In this document: piece after piece, positions 18,990 to 30,388 of the stretch
Layout: every line of letters starts with the position of its first letter
How positions within the stretch are numbered: position 1 is the first letter of the stretch
Source of the DNA: Nonomuraea sp. NBC_00507
GTDB taxonomy: Bacteria; Actinomycetota; Actinomycetes; Streptosporangiales; Streptosporangiaceae
DNA: 64,000 nt
NCBI RefSeq assembly: GCF_036013525.1
Contig: NZ_CP107853.1
Coordinates: forward strand, 1,984,001-2,048,000
Direction: 5' to 3'
The notes under the pieces: generated by a model
What the model was told of the DNA's origin: nothing
The model's database searches: none
Seen by the model: the letters and a program-made list of their open reading frames with translations, nothing else
Position numbers and translations under genes: made by a program

Positions 18990-20066
18990 ATGCAGGTGAT
19001 CGACTGGGATCTGGCCGTCACGACCGGCACGCGTCTGGTGCGCCCCGGTCCTCTAGTGAGCCGGGAGGAGGCCAGGCAGGCCGTCACCGAGCTCCGCACG
19101 CTTTCACGTGAGGCCGAGGGCCACGTGCGCGAGTTCACGAAGATCCACACGGAGACCGCGCCGCAGCCCGCGACCATCGTGGACAGGCCCGGCTGGATCA
19201 GGGCGAATGTCGAGGGCTTCCGCGTGGTGCTCGAGCCCCTGACGCAGCGCATGGGCAACAGCTCCAACCCGCCCCCGGCCATCGTCACCGCGGTGGGCTC
19301 GCGCATCACAGGCGTCGAGGTCGGGGCCGTGATGGCCTTCCTCGCCTCGCGGGTCCTGGGCCAGTACGAGCTGTTCCTCCCGCCCGACCCCACCGGCCAG
19401 GAGCCCACGGGCCGCCTGACGCTGGTCGCCCCCAACATCGTCCACGCCGAGCGCGAGATGGGCGTCGACCCGCACGACTTCCGCCTCTGGGTGTGCCTCC
19501 ACGAGGAGACCCACCGCGTGCAGTTCACCGGCGTGCCGTGGCTGCGCGAATACGTGCGCTCGCAGATGACCGAGTTCCTGCTCGCCTCCGACCTGGACCT
19601 GCCCACGCTGCTCGAACGCCTGCGCAACGCCGCCGACACGGTGGCCGACGTGGTGCGCGGCGGCGAGGGCAACCTGATCGACGCCATCCAGTCGCCGGGC
19701 CAGAAGGAGATCCTCGACCGCCTGACCGCCGTGATGACGCTGGTGGAAGGGCACGGCGACTATGTGATGGACGCCGTGGGCCCGTCCGTGGTGCCGTCGG
19801 TGGCCGACATCCGCGCCAAGTTCGCCCACCGCCGCGAGGGCGGCTCCCGCCTGGACAAGACGGTGCGGCGGCTGCTGGGGATCGAGGTCAAGATGAAGCA
19901 GTATGCGGAGGGGTCGGCGTTCGTGCGGTCGGTCGTCGGCCGGGTGGGGATGGACGGTTTCAACAAGGTGTGGACGTCGCCGGAATCCCTGCCGACTACT
20001 CCCGAAATCGCCGACCCCGACGCCTGGATCAACCGCGTCATCGGCACCCCGGCTCTCCCCGCCTGA
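18990..20066 (+). CDS. Zinc-dependent metalloprotease-like protein (actinobacterial, F420-biosynthesis-associated family)
   Basis: 358 residues from ATG 18990 (a GTG at 18981 is possible). The zincin motif HEETHRVQF lies at about residue 170, within a helical protein that starts QVIDWDLAVTTGTRLV. This family sits beside dacB and tilS in many actinobacteria and has been labelled 'coenzyme F420 biosynthesis associated' by phylogenetic profile only. No signal peptide is visible, so it is probably cytoplasmic. Its substrate is unknown. Confidence 0.88.
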   Translation: MQVIDWDLAVTTGTRLVRPGPLVSREEARQAVTELRTLSREAEGHVREFTKIHTETAPQPATIVDRPGWIRANVEGFRVVLEPLTQRMGNSSNPPPAIVTAVGSRITGVEVGAVMAFLASRVLGQYELFLPPDPTGQEPTGRLTLVAPNIVHAEREMGVDPHDFRLWVCLHEETHRVQFTGVPWLREYVRSQMTEFLLASDLDLPTLLERLRNAADTVADVVRGGEGNLIDAIQSPGQKEILDRLTAVMTLVEGHGDYVMDAVGPSVVPSVADIRAKFAHRREGGSRLDKTVRRLLGIEVKMKQYAEGSAFVRSVVGRVGMDGFNKVWTSPESLPTTPEIADPDAWINRVIGTPALPA

Positions 20067-20272
20067 CCCGGGCCTCCCGGCCCTGACCTGCCGGTTGGGC
20101 CTGCCCGCCCGCCTGCTCATCGCCCCGCCGATGGGCTGTGGCGGCTGGCCTTCGGAGCGTCGCGTCGGCGGGTTGTGGCGCGGCGGGGGCCGGCGCTTGT
20201 GCGCGGTGCCCAGCCTGAGGGCATCGGCTGGTCGGTGCCCGTAGGCGTGGCGACGGGCGGCGACCAGCGACA

Positions 20273-21274
20273 ATGGCACCCGTGGGTCCACATCCAGCCG
20301 TAGCCGACATCCGCAGGGCCGTGCGGGAGGCGCTGACCGATCTCCCGCACGAAACCCTGGTCCTGGCGGCATGCAGTGGCGGCGCCGACTCCCTGGCGCT
20401 GGCCGCGGCCCTGGGCTTTGTCGCGCCGCGGATGGGGGTGCGGGCCGGCCTCCTGACCGTGGATCACCAGCTCCAACCCGGTTCCGCCGAGCGGGCGCGG
20501 CAGGTCGTCGAGCAGGCCGTACGACTGGACCTGCACCCCGCTGAAGTGCTCACCGTCACGGTCGGAGCCGAGGGAGGCCCCGAGGCGGCGGCCAGGGAGG
20601 CCCGATACGCGGCGCTCGCCGAAGCGGCCGACCGGCTCCAGGCCGCGGCCGTCCTTCTCGGCCACACCAGGGACGATCAGGCGGAGACGGTGCTCCTGGG
20701 ACTGGCCAGGGGCAGCGGATTGCGGTCACTGTCCGGCATGGCCGCCCAAGCCGGCCGATACCGCCGCCCGTTCCTCGACCTCCCCAGGGCCACCACCGTT
20801 GCCGCCTGCCGGGCCCTGGGCCTCAACCCGTGGGACGATCCTCACAATGAGGATCCCCGGTACACACGGGTCCGCGTCAGGAGAAGGGTGCTCCCCGTTC
20901 TGGAGGAGGAGCTGGGCCCCGGGGTGGCCGAGGCGCTCGCCAGGACCGCGCGGCTGGCGCGCGAGGACGCCGACGCCCTTGACGGATGGGCCGAATCGGC
21001 GTATCAGGATTGCGCTCTTAGCGATATCGACGGGACCATCACGCTCGCCGTCAAGGAATTGGAGAAGTTGCCCGACGCCGTCAGGCGGAGGGTGTTGCGG
21101 CGCGCGGCCATCGCCGCCGGAGCCCCATCCGGCGCCCTTTCCGCCACGCATGTGCTGGCCGTGGATCGGCTGGTCACGCGGTGGCGCGGGCAGAAGGCCG
21201 CGGACCTGCCCGGGGGTCTGTCCGCGAGCCGGCGGTATGGCACCCTGATACTCGCCATCAGTCCCCACGCGTAA
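20273..21274 (+). CDS. tilS: tRNA(Ile)-lysidine synthetase
   Basis: 333 residues. The PP-loop motif SGGADS is near residue 39, with [14 protein letters not shown] and the [19 protein letters not shown] block diagnostic of TilS. It uses ATP to attach lysine to C34 of the AUA-reading tRNA-Ile. It is shorter than E. coli TilS and lacks most of the C-terminal domains, as usual in actinobacteria. A GTG at 20282 is an alternative start. The next gene, hpt, begins 10 bases after the stop, as in the widespread tilS-hpt-ftsH operon. Confidence 0.96.
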   Translation: MAPVGPHPAVADIRRAVREALTDLPHETLVLAACSGGADSLALAAALGFVAPRMGVRAGLLTVDHQLQPGSAERARQVVEQAVRLDLHPAEVLTVTVGAEGGPEAAAREARYAALAEAADRLQAAAVLLGHTRDDQAETVLLGLARGSGLRSLSGMAAQAGRYRRPFLDLPRATTVAACRALGLNPWDDPHNEDPRYTRVRVRRRVLPVLEEELGPGVAEALARTARLAREDADALDGWAESAYQDCALSDIDGTITLAVKELEKLPDAVRRRVLRRAAIAAGAPSGALSATHVLAVDRLVTRWRGQKAADLPGGLSASRRYGTLILAISPHA

Positions 21275-21284
21275 GGAACCACAG

Positions 21285-21836
21285 GTGGACGCTGCCGACA
21301 TGGGCAATGACCTGGAGAAGGTCCTCATCCCGCAGGAGGAGCTCCAGTCCAAGATCATAGAGCTCGCTGGGCGGATCGACGAGGACTACGCGGGCAAGGA
21401 CGTGTTGCTCGTGGGCGTGTTGAAGGGCGCCGTCATGGTGATGGCCGACCTGGCCAGGGCCCTGCACGTGCCGGTGCAGATGGACTGGATGGCGGTGTCG
21501 TCATACGGCGCCGGCACCAAGTCGTCCGGTGTCGTACGCGTGCTGAAAGACCTCGACACCGACATCATGAACCGCCACGTGCTGATCGTGGAGGACATCA
21601 TCGACTCCGGCCTGACGCTGCACTGGCTGCTGGAAAACCTCAAATCCCGCAACCCGGCGAGCCTGGAGATCTGCACCGCGCTGCGTAAGCCGGACGCGGT
21701 GAAGGTGCCGATCGAGGTGAAATACGTCGGGTTCGACATTCCCAACGAGTTCGTCATCGGTTATGGCCTCGACTACGCGGAGCGATACCGGAACCTTCCG
21801 TTCATCGGGACGCTCGCGCCGCACGTTTATAAGTAG
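21285..21836 (+). CDS. hpt: Hypoxanthine phosphoribosyltransferase
   Basis: 183 residues. The PRPP-binding loop reads [14 protein letters not shown], the N-terminal [11 protein letters not shown] follows the family, and [17 protein letters not shown] is the conserved C-terminal block. It salvages hypoxanthine and guanine to IMP and GMP. GTG 21285 has AAGGAA upstream; an ATG at 21300 is possible. It sits between tilS and ftsH. Confidence 0.97.
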   Translation: MDAADMGNDLEKVLIPQEELQSKIIELAGRIDEDYAGKDVLLVGVLKGAVMVMADLARALHVPVQMDWMAVSSYGAGTKSSGVVRVLKDLDTDIMNRHVLIVEDIIDSGLTLHWLLENLKSRNPASLEICTALRKPDAVKVPIEVKYVGFDIPNEFVIGYGLDYAERYRNLPFIGTLAPHVYK

Positions 21837-22073
21837 CCCCTCTTGCCTTGGCCGGGAACATCGCGCAACGTGACGTACGTTGATAGGGCAAGGCCGGTGT
21901 AGCGGGCGGTCCCTCCGCGCGCTCTGCCGGTGTACCTTCAGACTCCGGGAGGGTGACCGCGTGTCCCCTTCGGGTAGTCAGAAGTCGCGGTGCCGGATGC
22001 CGCGGCCCCGGGCCAGCCCGGGGTTCCAGGCCATGGTCAGGAAGGGACGGGCCCGCAAGGGGTTCCGCATCGG

Positions 22074-24071
<1,998 letters not shown>

Positions 24072-24093
24072 CCCAGCACGGAAAGATGTTTGC

Positions 24094-24672
24094 GTGACAC
24101 AGCACGATGTTGACCTGGGCAGGATCGAGAAGGCCGTCCGCGAGATCCTCTACGCCATAGGCGAGGATCCCGACCGCGACGGTCTCCTCGAGACGCCTGC
24201 CCGGGTCGCCCGGGCCATGGCCGAGCAATATTCAGGGCTCGGCCAGACGCCGGAAGACGTGCTGACCAAGGTGTTCGACGTCGATCACGACGAGATGATC
24301 CTGGTGAAGGACATCGAGGTCTATTCGACCTGCGAACATCATCTGGTGCCCTTCCACGGGTTGGCCCACGTGGGCTATATCCCTAATGAGAAGGGGCAGG
24401 TCACGGGTCTTTCCAAGCTCGCCAGGCTGGTCGATGTCTATGCCCGCCGCCCCCAGGTCCAGGAGCGCATGACCTCCCAGATCGCCGACGCGCTGATGCG
24501 GGTCCTGGAGCCGCGCGGGGTGATCGTGGTCGTCGAGGCCGAGCATTTGTGCATGACCATGCGTGGCGTACGCAAGCCAGGCGCCAGGACCGTCACCTCG
24601 GCGGTCCGCGGGGACTTTCGCACCAGCGACAAGACCCGTGCCGAGGCGATGGCACTCATCCTCGGCAGGTAA
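24094..24672 (+). CDS. folE: GTP cyclohydrolase I
   Basis: 192 residues. The zinc ligands are in [11 protein letters not shown] and in EHLCMTMRG, with [20 protein letters not shown] also conserved. It converts GTP to dihydroneopterin triphosphate, the first step of folate synthesis. The GTG start lies 22 bases after ftsH. folP follows after 66 bases, so the fol genes may be read with ftsH or from a promoter in that gap. Confidence 0.97.
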   Translation: MTQHDVDLGRIEKAVREILYAIGEDPDRDGLLETPARVARAMAEQYSGLGQTPEDVLTKVFDVDHDEMILVKDIEVYSTCEHHLVPFHGLAHVGYIPNEKGQVTGLSKLARLVDVYARRPQVQERMTSQIADALMRVLEPRGVIVVVEAEHLCMTMRGVRKPGARTVTSAVRGDFRTSDKTRAEAMALILGR

Positions 24673-24738
24673 GGATCGTTATCCACAAGTGGGGACCCGC
24701 CATGTCAGCAGGTGTGGCGGAACGCCTAGGCTTGGCCC

Positions 24739-25596
24739 ATGACTAGCGTGCCCATCAACGCGCCGGATGGTGCGGAGCGGTGCCTCGTCATGGGTGTGGT
24801 CAATGTGACCCCCGACTCCTTCTCCGACGGCGGGTTGTGGTTCGACGAGGCGGCCGCCATCCAGCACGGCTTCGAGCTGGTCGAGGAGGGGGCCGACATC
24901 ATCGACGTGGGCGGTGAGTCCACGCGTCCGGGGGCGGCCAGGGTGTCGCTGGAAGAGGAGCTGGCCAGGGTCGTCCCGGTGATCAGCGCGCTGGCCGCCG
25001 AGGGTGTTCAGGTCAGCGTCGACACGATGCGCGCGGAGGTCGCCAAAGCCGCCGTTGAGGCGGGCGCGCGGCTCGTCAACGACGTGAGCGGCGGCCTGGC
25101 CGACCCGGAGATGCCGCGCGTGGTGGCGGCGACCGGTGTCCCCTACGTGGTGATGCACTGGCGCGGCCACAGTCATGACATGGAGACCAGGGCCGTCTAC
25201 ACGGACGTGGTCACCGAGGTGCGCGAGGAGCTGAGCAAGCGGGTGGACCTGGTGCTGGCCGAGGGGGTGTCGCAGGAGCAGATCGTGCTCGACCCCGGCC
25301 TCGGCTTCGCCAAGAACGCCGAGCACAATTGGGCGGTGCTGGCCGGCATCCCGCACTTGGCCGAGCTGGGATATCCGCTGCTCATCGGCGCGTCACGCAA
25401 ACGGTTCCTTGGGCGGCTGCTGGCCGCACCCGACGGCACACCCCGGCCGTTCAGCCGCAGCGACGACGCCACACTGGCCGTGACCGCGCTGGCCGCGCAC
25501 GCAGGCGCCTGGTGTGTCCGTGTGCACGAGGTCGGCCCCAACGCCGACGCCGTGCGCGTGGCAGCCGCATGGAGGAGAGCGGGAGCAGGCACATGA
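24739..25596 (+). CDS. folP: Dihydropteroate synthase
   Basis: 285 residues. It has MGVVNVTPDSFSDGG, IDVGGESTRPGA, the late DPGLGFAKNAEHN and IGASRKRFLG, all family signatures. It joins para-aminobenzoate with hydroxymethyl-dihydropterin pyrophosphate and is the sulfonamide target. The stop overlaps the start of the NTF2-like gene (ATGA). Confidence 0.97.
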   Translation: MTSVPINAPDGAERCLVMGVVNVTPDSFSDGGLWFDEAAAIQHGFELVEEGADIIDVGGESTRPGAARVSLEEELARVVPVISALAAEGVQVSVDTMRAEVAKAAVEAGARLVNDVSGGLADPEMPRVVAATGVPYVVMHWRGHSHDMETRAVYTDVVTEVREELSKRVDLVLAEGVSQEQIVLDPGLGFAKNAEHNWAVLAGIPHLAELGYPLLIGASRKRFLGRLLAAPDGTPRPFSRSDDATLAVTALAAHAGAWCVRVHEVGPNADAVRVAAAWRRAGAGT

Positions 25597-26039
25597 GCGT
25601 GGACACGGCCGCGATCGAGACGGTCAACCAGGAGTTCTACACCGCGATCGAGAGCGGCGATCTCGACAAGATGACCGACATCTGGGCGGAGGACACGGCC
25701 GACGAGCAGGTGAGCTGCGTGCACCCCGGCTGGACGCTGCTGTCCGGCCGGCAGGAGGTGCTGCGGTCGTGGGCGCTGATCATGGCGAACACCACCTACA
25801 TCCAGTTCGTGCTGACCGACGTCAACACGACGGTGCTGGGCGACGTCGCCGTGCTCACCTGTGTGGAAAACATCTTGACGGCCGGCGATGAGGGCGAGTC
25901 GAGTTTCGCCGCAGGCAAGGTGGTGGCCAGCAACGTCTACGTCCGCACCTCGCAGGGCTGGCGGCTGTGGATGCACCACGGCTCGCCGGTGCTCCAGGGA
26001 GATGAGGACGAGGAGGAGGAAGGCGAGCTTGAGCGCTGA
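25593..26039 (+). CDS. NTF2/SnoaL-like protein in the folate operon
   Basis: 148 residues with an NTF2-like cone: N-terminal helix (IETVNQEFYTAIESGDLDKM), WTLLSGRQEVLRSW and a late WRLWMHHGSPV. It resembles the SnoaL-3 type, with a very acidic C-terminus (GDEDEEEEGELER). It overlaps folP by 4 bases and folB by 11, so it is translated with the folate enzymes. Its role is unknown; it might be a missing phosphatase-like step or a small-molecule binder. The same gene occurs between folP and folB in other actinobacteria, as I recall. Confidence 0.9.
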   Translation: MSVDTAAIETVNQEFYTAIESGDLDKMTDIWAEDTADEQVSCVHPGWTLLSGRQEVLRSWALIMANTTYIQFVLTDVNTTVLGDVAVLTCVENILTAGDEGESSFAAGKVVASNVYVRTSQGWRLWMHHGSPVLQGDEDEEEEGELER

Positions 26040-26394
26040 TCGCATCGCTCTCAAGGGCCTGCGGGCCAGGGGGAGGCACGGCGTGCTCGCTGCCGAGCGG
26101 GAGCTCGGCCAGGAGTTCGTGGTCGACGCGACGCTGTTCCTCGACACCGCTCCGGCCGCGGCCGGCGATGACCTGACCAAGACCGTCCATTACGGCGAGC
26201 TGGCCGAGGCCCTGGTCGGGGTCGTGGAGGGCGAACCGGTCGAGCTGATCGAGACGCTCGCGCAGCGCCTGGCCGAGGTGTGCCTGGCCAGCGAGCTGGT
26301 GCACAAGGTCGAGGTCAGCGTGCACAAGCCGGCGGCGCCGATCCCGCTGCCGTTCGACGATGTGATCGTGACGATCGAGCGGAGCCGGGCATGA
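26029..26394 (+). CDS. folB: Dihydroneopterin aldolase
   Basis: 121 residues from TTG 26029, preceded by AGGAGGAGGAAGG. It begins SADRIALKGLRARGRHGVL, the FolB signature with the active-site Gly-x-His, and has VHYGELAE and HKPAAPIPLPFDDV. It cleaves dihydroneopterin to hydroxymethyl-dihydropterin. It overlaps the NTF2-like gene at its start and folK at its end (ATGA). Confidence 0.96.
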   Translation: MSADRIALKGLRARGRHGVLAAERELGQEFVVDATLFLDTAPAAAGDDLTKTVHYGELAEALVGVVEGEPVELIETLAQRLAEVCLASELVHKVEVSVHKPAAPIPLPFDDVIVTIERSRA

Positions 26395-26894
26395 AGGCCG
26401 TCCTCGCGCTGGGCAGCAACCTGGGCAACAGGTTCCAGATCTTGCAGGGCGCTGTGGACGTCCTGTTCGACGCCCCTGACCTGGAGTTCGTCAGGGCGTC
26501 GCCGGTTTACGAGACCGACCCGGTCGGCGGCCCTCCTGGCCAGGATCCCTACCTCAACGCCGTCGTGATCGCTGAGACCATTCTGGAGCCGCACGCGCTC
26601 CTGGAGCGGGCGCTCAGCGTGGAAAACGCCTTCGGGCGCGAGCGCGCGGAGCGCTGGGGACCGCGCACGCTCGACGTGGATTTGATCGTCGTAGGCGATC
26701 TCGTCTTCGACGACCCCGACCTGACGTTGCCGCATCCGCGCGCCCACGAGCGCGCGTTCGTGCTCGCCCCCTGGGCGGATGTGGATCCGCAGGGCACGGT
26801 GCCCGGCCACGGCCGAGTGTGCGACCTGCTGGAAGGGCTCGACAAGCAGGGCGTACGCCTGCGCTCCGACCTCACGCTGCAGAGGCCGGATTGA
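26391..26894 (+). CDS. folK: 2-amino-4-hydroxy-6-hydroxymethyldihydropteridine pyrophosphokinase
   Basis: 167 residues. LALGSNLGNRFQILQ opens the protein, and ERWGPRTLDVDLIVVGD carries the HPPK signature with catalytic Asp residues. It activates hydroxymethyl-dihydropterin with ATP for FolP. It overlaps folB and the next gene (TTGA), so folP through DUF3180 form one coupled unit. Confidence 0.97.
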   Translation: MKAVLALGSNLGNRFQILQGAVDVLFDAPDLEFVRASPVYETDPVGGPPGQDPYLNAVVIAETILEPHALLERALSVENAFGRERAERWGPRTLDVDLIVVGDLVFDDPDLTLPHPRAHERAFVLAPWADVDPQGTVPGHGRVCDLLEGLDKQGVRLRSDLTLQRPD

Positions 26895-27349
26895 GGCCCA
26901 CACACCCCGGCCGGCTGGTCGGCATCCTCGTGGTCGTCGCCCTGCTCACCTGGGTGGCGGTCCGGCAGTTCTACTCCGACCTGCCGCTCCTGCCGTGGAC
27001 GGCGATCCCGACGGTGTTGCTGCTGGCCATCGGCGAGGGCTACAGCGCCTGGGTCACCAAGGCGCGCATCGCCAGGAAGCCGGGCACCAAGCCGGTGGAG
27101 CCGCTGGCGGTGGCCAGGCTGGCCGCGCTGGCCAAGGCGTCGGCGTACGCGGGGGCGGTGTTCGGCGGGCTGTTCGCCGGGTTCGCGCTCTACACGGTGC
27201 AGATCCTGGACCGTGAGACGCCGCGTTCGGAGTTCTTCATCGCAACGGGTTCGCTCGTGGCCTGCGTGGTGCTGGTCTGCGCGGCGCTCTATCTGGAGCA
27301 CTCCTGCCGCACCCCGAAGGATCCGCAGGACAGTCAGACACCGGAGTAG
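26891..27349 (+). CDS. DUF3180 membrane protein
   Basis: 152 residues with about four membrane helices (LVGILVVVALLTWVAV; LPWTAIPTVLLLAIG; YAGAVFGGLFAGFALY; LVACVVLVCAALYL). DUF3180 proteins follow folK in most actinobacteria, including mycobacteria, and their function is unknown. The TTG start overlaps the folK stop. Its end overlaps the convergent acyltransferase gene by 16 bases. Confidence 0.92.
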   Translation: MRPTHPGRLVGILVVVALLTWVAVRQFYSDLPLLPWTAIPTVLLLAIGEGYSAWVTKARIARKPGTKPVEPLAVARLAALAKASAYAGAVFGGLFAGFALYTVQILDRETPRSEFFIATGSLVACVVLVCAALYLEHSCRTPKDPQDSQTPE

Positions 27350-28443
27350 TTCTCGTCCTGCCTTTGCTTGACAGGTGTGCGGCGGCGGCCGAAGAGGTAG
27401 ATGACCGGAGCGGTGCAGATCAGGGGACCGATGATGGCGATGGGGCGCTCCAGCCACCATCTCAGGTCCGGCGGGATCGTGCTGCCGAGGGTGCCGAAGA
27501 GCCACCACGACAGGCCCAGCGCGATGGACATCCCGGTGGTGTGGAACAAGTACAACGCCAGGGCGTACCGATTGATGAAGTCGTTGGCCCGGCGCCAGCG
27601 CGGCCGTTCGAGCACCCGCTCCATCGCTGGCCGGAGCACCTCGACCAGCCCGATCTGGAACAGCAGCAGGGCCACGATCACGAAGGTCGGCGGCGCCATG
27701 TTGGACCATTTGTCGCCGGGCACCCCCACCATCGACCCCGGGTAGATGCCCGAGTACACCAGCCCGAACAGGGCGAACAGGCCGGTCCACAGCAGGGCGA
27801 CGTCGTAGCGCCTGGGCAGGGTCACGATCCGGTCGTAGAAGAACCCGGCCTGGTGCGCCAGCCCCCACACCAGGATCATGTTGAGCCAGCCCACCCCGTC
27901 CACGCCGTACCGGAAGCGCAGCACGTCCACCACCAGGGCCGCGCCGCCGAGCCAGATCAGGGCCAGCACGTCGTAGCGCTGGTGCAGCCACAGCGCCACC
28001 GGAAGCAACGCGATCAGCATCAGGTAGACGGCGAGGAACCACAGCGGGCTGAGCACCAGCACCACCACACGCCACATCCAGTCCACCTCGAACGTGAACG
28101 TGACCGCCGCCCCGACCGCGACCCACACCCCGGACAGGAACAACGCGGGTAAGGCCAGAGCCCGGATTCGCCGCCAGACGAACGACCCGATGCCCACGCC
28201 GCGCTCCCGGGCCCGGTGCCAGGACAGCAGGTGCACATGCCCGCCGACGTAGAAGAACAGCGGCAGCACCTGCAGCAGCCAGGTGAGGATCCACAGCCCC
28301 GAGGTGAAGCCGAGCGGGCTGGTCGGCTCGGGGCCGTGCGGCTTCCACACGAGAATCGTGAACGCCCAGTGCCACCCCACCACGACGATCAGGCTCAGCG
28401 CCCGAAGCCAATCGACGTATTTGTCGCGTTCTGGGGGGTTCAC
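27334..28443 (-). CDS. Membrane acyltransferase, family 3
   Basis: 369 residues and about ten hydrophobic helices. It starts [20 protein letters not shown], matching the acyltransferase-3 pattern with Arg and catalytic-type His in the first helix, and includes PLWFLAVYL. Members transfer acyl groups from cytoplasmic donors to sugars, antibiotics or lipids at the membrane. The GTG start overlaps the stop of the orphan nuoD (GTGA), a coupling that is unexpected for an acyltransferase. The target is unknown. Confidence 0.9.
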   Translation of the reverse strand: MNPPERDKYVDWLRALSLIVVVGWHWAFTILVWKPHGPEPTSPLGFTSGLWILTWLLQVLPLFFYVGGHVHLLSWHRARERGVGIGSFVWRRIRALALPALFLSGVWVAVGAAVTFTFEVDWMWRVVVLVLSPLWFLAVYLMLIALLPVALWLHQRYDVLALIWLGGAALVVDVLRFRYGVDGVGWLNMILVWGLAHQAGFFYDRIVTLPRRYDVALLWTGLFALFGLVYSGIYPGSMVGVPGDKWSNMAPPTFVIVALLLFQIGLVEVLRPAMERVLERPRWRRANDFINRYALALYLFHTTGMSIALGLSWWLFGTLGSTIPPDLRWWLERPIAIIGPLICTAPVIYLFGRRRTPVKQRQDENYSGV

Positions 28444-29585
28444 TTGTCGATATCACCCACAACGAAGAACATCGAGCCCAGAATGGCCACCATGTCGGCC
28501 ACGAGGTGCCCGGGCAACATTTCCCGCAGCACTTGAATGTTGCTGTACGAGGCCGAGCGCAGCTTGAGCCGCCACGGCGTCTTGTCGCCCTTGGAGACCA
28601 GGTAGTAGCCGTTGATGCCGAGCGGGTTCTCGGTCCAGGCGTACGTGTGCCCCTCCGGCACCTTGAGCACCTTCGGCAGTCGCTGGTTGATCGGCCCCGG
28701 CGGCAGCGAGCGCAGCCGCTCGACGCAGGCGTCGGCCAGCTCCAGCGAGACCTTGAGCTGCTCGAACAGCACCTCGAACCGGGCGTGGCAGTCACCCCCG
28801 CTCCGGGTGATGACCTTGACGGGCAGCTCGGGGTAGGCCAGGTACGGCTCGTCGCGGCGCAGGTCGAAGTCCACCCCAGAGGCCCGGGCGACGGGACCGC
28901 TGACGCCGAACTGCATGATCTGCTCGTGCGTGAGCACCCCGACGCCCTTGGTACGGGCCAGGAAGATGTCGTTGTGCAGGATGAGGTTCTCGATATCCGG
29001 CACGCGGCGGCGGGTCTCCGCGACCGCCTCCGACACCCGGTCCAGCCAGCCGAGCGGCAGGTCCTCCTTGAGCCCGCCGACCCGGTTGAACATGTAGTGC
29101 ATGCGCCCGCCGGAGATCTCCTCCATGACCGCCTGGATCCGCTCGCGCTCGTTGAAGGAGTAGAAGATCGGCGTCATCGCGCCCAGCTCCAGCGGGTAGG
29201 AGCCGAGGAACATCAGGTGGCTGAGCACCCGGTTGAGCTCGGCCAGGAGCGTACGCGCCCACACGGCCCTGACCGGCGGCTCCATGCCGAGCAGGCGCTC
29301 GGCGGCAAGCACCACGCCCAGCTCGTTCGCGAACCCCGACAGCCAGTCGTGCCGGTTGGCCAGCATGATGATCTGCCGGTAGTCGCGGACCTCGAACAAC
29401 TTCTCCGCACCACGGTGCATGTAGCCGATGATCGGCTCAGCGGTGGCGATGCGCTCGCCGTCCAGTGTCAGCCGGAGCCTGAGCACGCCGTGCGTTGACG
29501 GGTGCTGCGGGCCGATATTGAGGATCATGTCCTCGGTGGCCAGCTCCTTGGCGCCCGCACCGATTCCGACCACGCGTTCCGTCAT
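28440..29585 (-). CDS. nuoD: Orphan NADH-quinone oxidoreductase subunit D
   Basis: 381 residues. It keeps the 49-kDa subunit hallmarks: [15 protein letters not shown] with the quinone-site His, [11 protein letters not shown], and a late FVVGDIDK end. The segment [10 protein letters not shown] has Trp where canonical subunits carry the quinone-binding Tyr (DYL). No other nuo gene is in the window, so it is either a spare subunit or part of a different hydrogenase-like complex. A stand-alone nuoD near the fol cluster is, from memory, also present in streptomycetes. It is coupled to the acyltransferase gene. Confidence 0.92.
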   Translation of the reverse strand: MTERVVGIGAGAKELATEDMILNIGPQHPSTHGVLRLRLTLDGERIATAEPIIGYMHRGAEKLFEVRDYRQIIMLANRHDWLSGFANELGVVLAAERLLGMEPPVRAVWARTLLAELNRVLSHLMFLGSYPLELGAMTPIFYSFNERERIQAVMEEISGGRMHYMFNRVGGLKEDLPLGWLDRVSEAVAETRRRVPDIENLILHNDIFLARTKGVGVLTHEQIMQFGVSGPVARASGVDFDLRRDEPYLAYPELPVKVITRSGGDCHARFEVLFEQLKVSLELADACVERLRSLPPGPINQRLPKVLKVPEGHTYAWTENPLGINGYYLVSKGDKTPWRLKLRSASYSNIQVLREMLPGHLVADMVAILGSMFFVVGDIDK

Positions 29586-29707
29586 ATGGCCATGCTGCCA
29601 CCGTCCCAGTTGGTGATCCAGGGTGGGGGATGGTCAAGGAATGGTATGGAAACGCATCCCTACTGCGGTCTTGGGGAGGAGTCGGGGGAACGGGGGGAGA
29701 TAGCACG

Positions 29708-30334
29708 ATGAAGAAGGTTCTGTTCGATGTCGCTGTCTTGATCGCGCGGGTGGCGACGGGCGTGGTCTTCATGGCGCACGGCTTGCAGAAGTGGCAGCAC
29801 GGACTCGGCGCCACCGCGCAGGGCTTCAGGGAAATGGGAATCCCGTTGCCCGAACTCTCGGCCGGCTTCGCCAGCGTCGTCGAGACCGTGGGTGGCCTGT
29901 TCCTGATCCTCGGTCTGCTGGTCCGGCCGGTCGGCCTGCTGCTGCTCATCAACATGCTCGGTGCGATCGCCTTCGTGCACTCGACGAAGGGGATCATGGT
30001 GACCGAGGGCGGCTGGGAGCTGGCGGGTGCGCTGGGTGCGCTGGGCCTGCTGTTCCTGGCGGTCGGCGGCGGGCGGATCGGACTTGACGCGCTGTTCGGG
30101 GCGATATTCCGGCGTCGTGCGGAGCGCCGGGCCGCGGAGGGTGGCATGAGCGCGGGCGCTCACCGGCGCGGCGGAGGTCCGCTGACGCCCTCGGAGCCCA
30201 CCACCTCGGAGCGGCCGAACGTGCCCAGGCAGCCGACGGCGTCCAGGTCGGACGTGAGCGACGAGGAGATGCGGGACATCGACGCGCTGGTCTCCGACGA
30301 CCAGCCGGAACACCGCAAGCCGCCGAACCGGTGA
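29708..30334 (+). CDS. DoxX family membrane protein
   Basis: 208 residues. Four hydrophobic helices fill the first 135 residues: LIARVATGVVFMAHGLQKW, VETVGGLFLILGLLV, VGLLLLINMLGAIAFVH and ALGALGLLFLAVGGG, the DoxX pattern. The last 70 residues are a charged cytoplasmic tail (RRRAERRAAEGG to RKPPNR) not typical of the family. DoxX proteins are linked to redox and thiol stress at the membrane. GGGGGGAG lies upstream of the ATG. Confidence 0.93.
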   Translation: MKKVLFDVAVLIARVATGVVFMAHGLQKWQHGLGATAQGFREMGIPLPELSAGFASVVETVGGLFLILGLLVRPVGLLLLINMLGAIAFVHSTKGIMVTEGGWELAGALGALGLLFLAVGGGRIGLDALFGAIFRRRAERRAAEGGMSAGAHRRGGGPLTPSEPTTSERPNVPRQPTASRSDVSDEEMRDIDALVSDDQPEHRKPPNR

Positions 30335-30357
30335 ACCGGTGAACCGCTGAACCGGTG

Positions 30358-30388
30358 CCGCTGAGCCGCCGACCCGGCTGCTCAGCGG
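30358..30388. terminator. Bidirectional hairpin between the DoxX and aminotransferase genes
   Basis: A perfect 9-bp stem (CCGCTGAGC / GCTCAGCGG) with a 13-nt loop lies between two convergent genes and covers the aminotransferase stop codon. Just before it are short repeats of gaaccggt. Confidence 0.6.
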
